A DNA stretch of 64,000 bases, from contig WTPW01000013.1 of NCBI GenBank assembly GCA_009809945.1, positions 312,610 to 376,609 on the forward strand. Direction: 5' to 3'. The position numbers were made by a program, and so were the translations under genes. The notes beneath the pieces are model-generated. The model saw only the letters and a list, made by a program, of their open reading frames with translations, had not been told where the DNA came from and searched no databases. Numbering within the stretch: the first letter of the stretch is position 1; the number at the start of each line of letters is the position of its first letter. The DNA is from Gigaspora margarita. Its lineage: Eukaryota > Glomeromycota > Glomeromycetes > Diversisporales > Gigasporaceae. Below, piece by piece: positions 55,873 to 64,000 of the stretch.

Positions 55873-57981
55873 GCAAATTTTATATATAGATATTAATCGA
55901 TATATAACACTTAATCATTTTATATTGATTATAAAATATTGTTATATATCGATTAATTGAATAAAAATTAATATATATCTAAATCAATATATATCATTTT
56001 CTATATTAAATCGTTATATATCTATAAATCGATTATAATCAGAATTATTTGAAATGATATGTAACAATTAACAGATCTTTAACGATTNNNNNNNNNNNNN
56101 NNNNNNNNNNNNNNNNNNNNNNNNNNNNNNNNNNNNNNNNNNNNNNNNNNNNNNNNNNNNNNNNNNNNNNNNNNNNNNNNNNNNNNNNNNNNNNNNNNNN
56201 NNNNNNNNNNNNNNNNNNNNNNNNNNNNNNNNNNNNNNNNNNNNNNNNNNNNNNNNNNNNNNNNNNNNNNNNNNNNNNNNNNNNNNNNNNNNNNNNNNNN
56301 NNNNNNNNNNNNNNNNNNNNNNNNNNNNNNNNNNNNNNNNNNNNNNNNTTTTTAATATTTCGAATATATTTGAAATATTTAGGACTGGGCTGGTTCAGTA
56401 GATCTGTATCCTGGATTATACCAAGGACGCATTTAATTAATATTTTCAAAATGTTTCGATTTGTTTCAAAATGTTTCAATGATCATAGTACAAGATCAGA
56501 TTAGATCTTTGTTTATTTTTTTTGTTTATAATTTAGAACTTCTATCACTTTTATATTGTTTTTTCATTTTTGTTTTGTTTTTTTTGTTACGTTTCGTTTC
56601 ATTTAGTATCATTTTTTTCTTTTATTTATTATTATTTTTTAATTTTTTTTATTTTATTTCTACAAAAAAACACTTTTTGGCATAAAATATAGTGACTTTC
56701 TGACACTTTGCACAAGGCAATGCATTGGTATTGTCCTAGTTGGTGTCATCGATGGTGTTGTAGTTGATGTCATCATTGGTGTCGTTGTTGGAATTGTTGC
56801 TAGCTTGTGTTATTGGTGTTCTTGTGGAATAGTTTTACGTGCCTCTTGGTATTCTTGTAGATGGTATTGCGTAGATTTTTAGTGTTCTTGTAGGTGGTCC
56901 ATTTGTTTTTTTTCTTCTTGCGTTCATATGAGGTGGTCTTGCTTGTTTCTCTTGCATTCGTATAGGGTGGTCTTGCTCATTCTCTTGCATTTTTTTAGAA
57001 AGTAGCGAAAATAAGCAAATATAAGCGAATAGAAGTGAATAAGAGCGAATAGAAGCAAATACAATAGAGATTTGGGGTTTATTTTTTTATTCAGTTTGTT
57101 ATATTCTGTTGTTTTCTTTTTACTTATTTCTTTAATTTTTATTTTTTTATTATTCCAGTACATTGCGAAAACCTTCAACGATTTCTAAATTATAAGAAAC
57201 AAACTCTTACTTTAGGAAAATAGAGATTTGGGGCTTTGTTTTTTTTATTTAGTTTACTTACGTTTTTGTTTTTTGTTTGTTTTTCTTTTTTTTACTTATT
57301 TTTTTAATTTTATTTTATTTATTTCTGACTTTCTTCGAAACTTTGCAAGAAAACAATCTGACTTTTCAGGTACTTACAAAAACAACTCTAACTTTTCTGA
57401 CATTTTGCAAGAAGTAGTGAATATGAGTGAATATAATAGTAGATGTAATGAAGTGCGAAAGTAGTTAAAAATTATTATTATTTTTGCATTTTTTTTTTTT
57501 TGTTATTTTTTTTCGGATGGTTTTTTTTTTGGTTTTTTATTTTTTTTTATAATAATATATAATAAAAATATGTAATATAATATAATATATAATAATAATA
57601 AATAAATAATTTTTATATTAAATTGCGAAAACTTGCAAATATTGATTATTTAATTTAAAATATAATATATAATAATAATAAATAAAAAAAATAAATTTAT
57701 AATAAATTGTGAAACCTTCTGAGCATGAGTATGTAAATATAATAATTTATTAATTGATATCATATTAGATATATATCGATTACTATCACTATTGATAATA
57801 ATCAGCAGGGGTGTTGATTATTGATATATATCTGTTAATCGATATATATCTAGTAGATATATATCGATTAACCAGATATATATCGATTACTATCACTATC
57901 AATAATAATTGGCAGGGGTGTTGATCATTGATATATATCTTACCGGTTAGTAATTGATATATATCTATATATAAAATTTGC
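55873..57981. mobile_element. 2.1-kb AT-rich insert with perfect 21-bp TIRs
   Basis: GCAAATTTTATATATAGATA plus one T at 55873-55893 is exactly inverted at 57961-57981. The insert splits the RNase H domain of a LINE remnant. Near both ends it holds many copies of ATATATATCGATTA. Towards the right there are two tandem copies of a unit with TCACTAT.AATAATAAT.GGCAGGGGTGTTGAT (57768- and 57870-). The middle has the low-complexity block shared with 27780-28560, a GTTGGTGTC-rich stretch (about 56745-56870) and the assembly gap. No transposase is seen. Confidence 0.6.
56088..56348. other. Assembly gap (N run)
   Basis: Unsequenced bases; the true length is unknown. Any open frame drawn across it is an artefact. 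Confidence 0.98.
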
Positions 57982-59110
57982 TGATGGTATGAATATAGTT
58001 TGTTGTAATTTGGTGTATATAAAGTAAGTGTATTGTACTTTGAAATAATGGATTGAGAATCAGTATATATATCTATATTACTATTTTGAGGGCAAGTACT
58101 AATTACAGATATTATAGCAATTAATACAGCTTTGTATGAAGATGGCCAGATTTGAATTTGAGCAGAAAAAAAGTGAGAAATATGATTATTGAAAACTTGA
58201 ACCCATGCAATTCCCATAGAGCATCTTGGGTCAGAGATATGAATAACAAAACCATCAGTATAAAAACAAAAATTTGTGAGTAAAGAGTTGGATAGTGCTA
58301 TAGATTGAAGTTTTGTGGTAGCTGAAGAAGTTAGAAAAATGTCTAAAATAGAGTTGTTGTGTATTATAATTTGGGGTAGAGAAGGAGCATTAATAAAATG
58401 GTATAATGCAATAGAATATAGTAGATCAAGTTGATTTGCATTAAGTTGAAGTTTGTTTGTAAGTTGGGTATAGGTTTTTCTACCCAAGAATTTAGTGGAT
58501 AGAGTAGCAGATATATCTAAAGTGCAGGTGCTTTGAATTCTATTCAAATTAAGAGAGCATTCTGGGCAGGGAGTGCAATATATATCAGGAGTAGAGTAAA
58601 GAAATGTAATACTATAATCAGTTTGTATATTCCAATGTGTTATAGAGATAGTATTAGTAGTATGATTAAATTGTTAAGCTTTTCCAATTATAATTTCATT
58701 TTCAAGATAGGAGATAAGCCAAGGTTTAGATTTAGAATTGAAGTGACCAGTTTGAAATGAGAGTGAATTAATATTAGAAAAATATAAAGAAGAGCTAATA
58801 TGACGAGTTGTAGTATTGGATAAAATTTTGTTTTCAAGTGTAAGGAACCAATTGGATATTTTTCCTGGTATAAGATTATGAATTCTAGGAGAAATATGTG
58901 ACCAAGATAAAAGAGTTGTATTATTATAAGAGGTGAGTTGCTCTAGAAATAAAATATGCTTTGAGTGTAATTGGCATTTAAAAGTTGTATATTGGGGATG
59001 GTGATGAAGAAGAGATTCAAGTAAAGTATAGAGTAGATTAATAGTAATGGATGTAAAATTTCTGCATGTGCAGATATAGAAGATTCTAGATGATTAAGAA
59101 GTAAAATTAC
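57982..59110 (-). pseudogene. LINE remnant, region before and start of RNase H
   Basis: From about 59110 down, the minus strand reads LLHHHPQYTTFKCQLHSKHI, SWSHISPRIHNLIPGKISNW and a Cys pair CTPCPEC. RNase H then begins at about 58275 with FCFYTDG and continues to IDIYTDSQSI near 58060. One TAA interrupts it near 58672. The domain is cut at 57981 by the 2.1-kb insert and resumes at 55872. The RT is absent, so the copy was truncated at its 5' end, as LINEs often are. Confidence 0.65.
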
Positions 59111-60560
59111 CATAAAGGTAGTAGAGTGTTTGTTGGGACCATTAATGATAGGGTTTGAGTGTTGTAGTATAGTTTAGTTAAAATTATAATTAAGTAGCAT
59201 GTTACTTCTATAAAAATTTACATATTTATTGTCACAAAGTGGCATATCAGTTCTATTAATATTATCTGGGGTCCTGCCATAGCTAATAATAGTTGGTCAG
59301 ATAATCTTAACTTACTAGCTAAATTATAGCAAATATCAATATAGAAATAAATCGATACAGGTAGCCCAAGAATACAGAAAATATCATAAAGAATATATTT
59401 GAATAATCATCAAATTCACTATTTTACAAATATAGTTTTTTGTATAACTATAAATTTGCAAATTCTTATATTTATGCTTTAAGAGTTAGACATATATAGA
59501 TCATTTTTTATATGAATTACATGTTCAAAATGTGTAATATTTAAGTATTAGTCAATTAAACAGGCTAAGCAGATTTTTGTAACATCAACTTAGTTGATAT
59601 TTTAGATCTTGACTACTAATATTAGATGACAGCTAATAAAATTATTTTTGAGTTTACATAGGCTGATTATATGGTCCTGCACATGCATCACATGCTGTGC
59701 TGCATTACATACTGCACAGCTATCTTTTATTAAGATTAGGCAAAACCAATTTGATTTAGTGGTTTACATTACTCTCTCCCTCTTTTAAGCTCTCTTTCTC
59801 TCTATCAGTAAAAAATTTTTTTGAGATATATATATAATTATGGCCAGAGATAATATTGGGTGAAAGTAAGATCAAAAAATTGTAAAATTCTGAAATTTTC
59901 TGAAGAGAAAATAAATGAAAATAAAAGACAAGCAAGGACAGTGTCATAGTAAAAATTGGTATGCAGTGCACTTGGTAAGGGGTACCAATTTGGAGCTCTA
60001 GAATAATAAAAAAAAATATATTTTCAATACTTATCTTTAGTTATAAACGAATGATCAATTGAAGCTGTGAACACATAATGCTCATGCTTCACATGTTGAT
60101 CGATCAAAATTTTGCATGATCAGTAAAGTAATTGAAATGCTAAAATAAGATAACAATTAAAGTATCATTAGTAAGATCAATTAAGCACAATCAGTGGAAC
60201 AAAAGAGTATACTGAAGCAGGGCAACAGGTGCACATAAAAAATGAGGTAAAAATAAGTAATTAATTTATAAGACAAAAAGGATTGTATAATCAAGATGCA
60301 ATGTTACAATATGAGTCAAAAAAATGTATATAAGGATTGAAAGCAAAAAATAATCAAAAGTTTAGTTGACTAGTTAGTTTTCTCATAGTACATAAAAATC
60401 TGCTTAATAAACATAATAAAATACTTGCCTCTATGTATTGTAATTGAGTTCGCTTTAGGTGAAACTCGTCAGTGCTTATCATTTGAGCTGAGTGGTCTTG
60501 TGGCGAAAGTCGTAAATTAACCTGTGACACCAGGCCAGAATTTCTGAGCCTATAAAAAAT
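59111..60560. other. Intergenic, no gene seen
   Basis: AT-rich DNA. The piece 59236-59285 is the inverse of about 54103-54150 (AGCTATGGCAGGACCCCAGA). A TCTCTC run lies at 59770-59803. Confidence 0.4.
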
Positions 60561-60828
60561 ATTAAAATCATATTCAGTTTTGTTCAGATTATTATTTTTT
60601 TTAAAAAAAAAACCTATATAAAACTCTTATAATTTCTTGAATATTTCTAATATTTCCATTTTCATGGTTATAATTTTATACCAAAAAAAAAATTATGACC
60701 AGGAAATCGGAAAATTCAGGAAATTTAGAAATATTCAAGAAATTATAAGAGTTTTATACAGGTTTTCATTACGAAAATGCCCATTTTTTAAAATAATAAT
60801 TTGAACAAAATTTGAATATGATTTTAAT
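60561..60828. mobile_element. ~268-bp foldback element
   Basis: The outer ATTAAAATCATATTCA and inner CTATATAAAACTCTTATAAT, TTCTTGAATATTTCTAA are mirrored in the second half. The centre is TTATAATTTTATACC followed by a run of A. It is non-coding. Confidence 0.75.
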
Positions 60829-61219
60829 TTTTTTTTGTAGGGCGATTGAGAAAAAATTTTATTAAAATTTAATATATATCCTTCCCCATTTTTTAAGAAA
60901 TGAATGTAACGTAAACCATTGAATTAATTGGCCTCGCATTAATTTTAGAGCCTTACAAAATAGTACATCTATATAATGTAATAGATACGAATCATCTGCC
61001 TGTTGTAACTATTAAGAAGGGAGAGTGTATACGTTTAACCGATATAACTCTAATAGTTACTGAAAGATAAGTTATTAATTTACTCGAATAAAGGACTCTT
61101 TAGCGCTACAGTAGCTTACTTCCTTTATTTTTCTTAAGTAAAATCGAAAGTGAACTTCTCTTTATGTACCTCTCTTTATTGAAGTCAAATTCATTCATTT
61201 ATATACATTTGGATTTAAT
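60829..61219. other. Intergenic, no gene seen
   Basis: No coding frame or clear repeat is visible. Confidence 0.4.
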
Positions 61220-61450
61220 AGACGACACTTTAACGTGTTATCTGGCACATTAACATGCGCCACGTGCTATTAACAATGATACTACTAAGCCTAACACGTT
61301 GACGTGCTATCTAGAATTTTCATAATTCTTACCATTAACTCGCATACGTGCTAACACGTTAACGTGTTATGCATATGTTATAAAGTATACACAAACGTGC
61401 TATCTAAAATTTTTCATAATTCTTACCTCTTAACACGATACGTATTATGT
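61220..61450. repeat. Cluster of ACGTG-containing palindromic repeats
   Basis: TTAACGTGTTAT, AACACGTTGACGTGCTATCT, ACGTGCTAACACGTTAACGT and CGTGCTATCTAAAATTTTTC follow one another, with TTCATAATTCTTACC duplicated. The perfect 16-mer AACACGTTAACGTGTT lies at 61353-61368. Confidence 0.7.
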
Positions 61451-61617
61451 GTTATGAAGATTTTACAAAAGGGGCTATCATATGTTATTCATCAAGTATA
61501 AACAAGTTTCCACTTCGGATTTTGACTAACATTTAACATTAATGAATTATACAAAAATAGAAATGAAAATTATCTATACTAAATAAACAAAAGAAGATCT
61601 ATATACAAATGGGGCAG

Positions 61618-61733
61618 GGATGGCATGTCACTATGTCCAATTGGCCTCAATTTTTTTTGGACATATGTCCATTTTCAATTGGACGTATGTCCCAAAAAAA
61701 TTGAAACCAATTGGACATAGTGACATGCCATCC
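61618..61733. mobile_element. 116-bp hairpin MITE
   Basis: The left arm GGATGGCATGTCACTATGTC and the following CAATTGG..TCAATTTTTTTTGG are inverted almost perfectly in the right arm. The tip is GGACATATGTCCATTTTC. Confidence 0.8.
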
Positions 61734-62269
61734 TAGAATAAACTAATCGGGAAATTCGAATGTCACAATTTCGAATTTGTGACACTGTTACATTAAAGAA
61801 TATGAAACAAATTTACAAGTTTGGAAGTTCATACGAAGAAATTAAAATTAGGGTAGGAATTTATTTTTTATTAGTTCCCAAGGTAGTTAGACTTTTTTTT
61901 TCATCTTTTCACTTTTGGCAAAATTGAATAACAGAATATGGGGAATATTTGAAATCGACACAAATGATTCGTCGAAATTAACATGAATAAAATGTAATTA
62001 GAAGTAAATTTTTATGAAGTAGATCTTCAACAACTATACTTCCGATTTAAAGTATTTCGGTATTTAATTCGTGCAGAAAACCCAGAATTTGTGAGATGGC
62101 CATATATTAGAGAATTTAGAGTTAGCCTTAGAATTATAATATCATTTTAATTTATGCGATTTGGTGATACAGGTCGATGGAAAAATTATAAGCCGGGGTT
62201 GATCCTAAAAAATCTCGGGCCGATCTTTTTGTTAGAAACAATTTTTCTGATCAGAATTAGCCTCTATAC
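61734..62269. other. Intergenic, no gene seen
   Basis: No coding frame; ordinary AT-rich sequence. Confidence 0.4.
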
Positions 62270-62590
62270 CAGTGTATAAAATAGCATGATAAAAATCCGG
62301 ATCTACCGTTTTTTATATTGCATATACCGGTATTTTAAAATTGGGCCGGTGCAACAAACGGTGCATGATCCGGAATTTTTTGAAGTAACCGGTGCGTGCA
62401 TCTATGTGCCCCCAATGATCTGATGAAAGGGCCAAAAAAGCCCAATGGAGGCAAAAACATTTAAACTTTCTAAAATATTCTGGTCTGATGATCATTTTCT
62501 ACTAATGCAGGTTTTTTTTTTTTTGAACCGGTATTTTTTTATATAACAGGTGCATGTACCGGTAAATTAAAATTTCTATTTTAAACACTG
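62270..62590. mobile_element. 321-bp MITE, hAT-like
   Basis: The ends CAGTGTATAAAATAG and CAGTGTTTAAAATAG (inverse) are flanked by a perfect 8-bp duplication CTCTATAC (62262-62269, 62591-62598). ACCGGT and CCGGTGCATG motifs repeat inside in both orientations. It is non-coding. Confidence 0.85.
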
Positions 62591-63517
62591 CTCTATACTA
62601 TACCAAATGCGTAGGAAGCCATTAGGCCATTCCTTGTCAAAATTTTAGTGATATTAAATTGCCTATTTAGTGCATATTCATTTTGTCTTTAAGAAATTAT
62701 GACACGTTAGTATTATCTGTTTATTAATTGTCTATGCAACGAACATATAGTAAAATGCAATGCAGGATACCCCCTTGATTTATACTTCACTTGATTTGTA
62801 CCAGGAAAGTTCAAGGTTGTTTGCAAGAGACTCGAGTATAAATCAATGAACCTTTAATAGAGACGCGATTTGCTATTTGCAAATTAGATATTAGTCCGAA
62901 AACAGATAACGGATCGCATTGCTATAATTTAATATTACAATTTTTTTTCCTAATGGATTAATATACACTCTTCACGTGATACCCTCACATAATTTTTCCA
63001 TACAATATACCTGGGTATTTTCCATTGCGTTTTACGGTACCAAAACATTTCCGTTACATTCATTATTTTCAAATTTATCACCAGCCCATATCATTAATGC
63101 GATTACAAGAAAAATTATTAATTTCCATCTTATATTATTTGCTGAATTATAGCAAGAAATAGACTGGAAATTGTTCGATTATACGTGAACTAATGTTGGA
63201 AATCTAATTTGAGATTTGTGCTCTCATGAGAACAAATTTATTTAGTTTAATTTTCTCAGAAATTTATTTATGTTCTCATCAGTAAAATTTATTTATTTCC
63301 CTATTTTTTTTTTAAAAAAATTCTTAGTTCGGAACATATCAGAAATTTATTCAAATTTTTGTCCCAACTTTATGTTCATTCATTTTTTTTTCGGATGATT
63401 TTGGAACTTCACTCGATTCCCATGTTTAATTCTATACACCATAATGATATTATACTTATATAGAAAACATATTTTTTAATTATCCATCATTAATTTAAAT
63501 TGGCAATATCTTATCAC
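62591..63517. other. Intergenic, no gene seen
   Basis: AT-rich; no coding-like frame and no clear repeat. Confidence 0.4.
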
Positions 63518-63838
63518 TAATGACGGGACCTCTGAGTTTTTTAGTTAATTAATAATAATAATAAAATTAATAATGCATTTTTAATATTATTAATAGTTAA
63601 AAACTTCATCTTCGTTAATAATTCATTGAATTAAATAAACTATTAACGGAGATAATAAATAAAAAGTTTAGTCCGCAAATAGGAGGAATTATCTGAGTAA
63701 TTATTTGAAAAAAAACGCTTTTTATATATTCTGCACTAATTAGCTGCGCCTGTATTATTAATTCGCTTTTAGTTAATAATTTGTTCAATCATTTAATAAT
63801 AATTATTAATTATTAATAATTCAGGAGGTCCCATCACT
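63518..63838. mobile_element. 321-bp AT-rich MITE
   Basis: The left end TAATGACGGGACCTCTGA and the inverse right end AGTGATGGGACCTCCTGA match. TTATCAC flanks both sides (63511-63517, 63839-63845). The interior is built of TTAATAATAATTA phrases in both orientations. Confidence 0.7.
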
Positions 63839-64000
63839 TTATCACATAATTTTTACTTTATAAGCAGTATATAAAATTTTTTTCTATCAAACTAAAAGAG
63901 TAATCCGAAATAACCAATAAAATTTTAGCTCCTGGTATCTACAATAATATTTTTATATTCTTTCTAGTTATGTAGTTATGATTCTTTGCTACTAAGAGGT

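Noticed and set aside
56045..56479. 144-codon ORF
   Set aside because: It spans the run of Ns.
60440..60545. Possible tRNA-like or SINE head (GAGCTGAGTGGTC)
   Set aside because: No matching B box at the right distance and no second copy seen.

Overview
The window looks like an accessory, repeat-laden stretch of a very AT-rich fungal genome, most like an arbuscular mycorrhizal fungus of the Rhizophagus/Glomeromycotina type. The reasons are: short GT-AG introns; BTB-LRR, Sel1-repeat and TKL-like kinase genes of the sort that are massively expanded in those fungi; a tyrosine-recombinase retrotransposon; decayed LINEs; and dozens of short inverted-repeat elements. The species assignment is inference. 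Runs of N (one of about 290 bases near 56.1-56.3 kb) show that it is a draft assembly.

Layout. 0-2 kb: AT-rich DNA with one 174-bp MITE. 2.0-7.2 kb: a decayed DIRS/Ngaro-like tyrosine-recombinase retrotransposon on the minus strand, with split direct repeats and an array of hairpin-forming iterons. 7.4-10.9 kb: TIR and foldback elements plus a diverged tandem duplication. 10.9-12.4 kb: a two-exon BTB-LRR gene (477 aa, minus strand). 12.9-16.3 kb: foldback elements and one small Lys-rich ORF. About 16.4-24.1 kb: a nearly full-length but broken LINE (RRM-like ORF1; endonuclease, reverse transcriptase, RNase H and a zinc-binding C-terminus). 24.3-32.9 kb: possible small genes, a 0.94-kb near-perfect palindrome, hAT-like MITEs and tRNA-derived SINEs. 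32.9-35.3 kb: a second BTB-LRR gene (743 aa, minus strand). 37.3-37.6 kb: one MITE nested inside another. 39.1-41.7 kb: a dead third LRR gene carrying two clean transposon insertions. 42-47.6 kb: a SINE and foldback elements. 47.6-50.2 kb: a five-exon Sel1-repeat/protein-kinase gene (633 aa, plus strand) with a 26-nt microexon. 50.4-54 kb: MITEs and minisatellites. 54.8-59.1 kb: a second LINE remnant (minus strand) split by a 2.1-kb insert with perfect 21-bp terminal inverted repeats. 59-64 kb: non-coding DNA with several further MITEs.

Only three host genes can be reconstructed with confidence: the two BTB-LRR genes and the Sel1-kinase gene. By family they would act in protein-protein interaction, possible Cullin-3 adaptor functions, and signalling. 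The two BTB-LRR genes and the dead LRR copy lie on the same strand within 31 kb, share the 84-bp repeat unit (and, in the two intact ones, the intron position), and form a local family growing and shrinking by repeat-unit exchange. The most unusual items are the YR retrotransposon with its iteron array, the CGA-to-TGA pattern of its decay, the Sel1-before-kinase gene, and the wealth of precisely bounded MITEs with readable target-site duplications.
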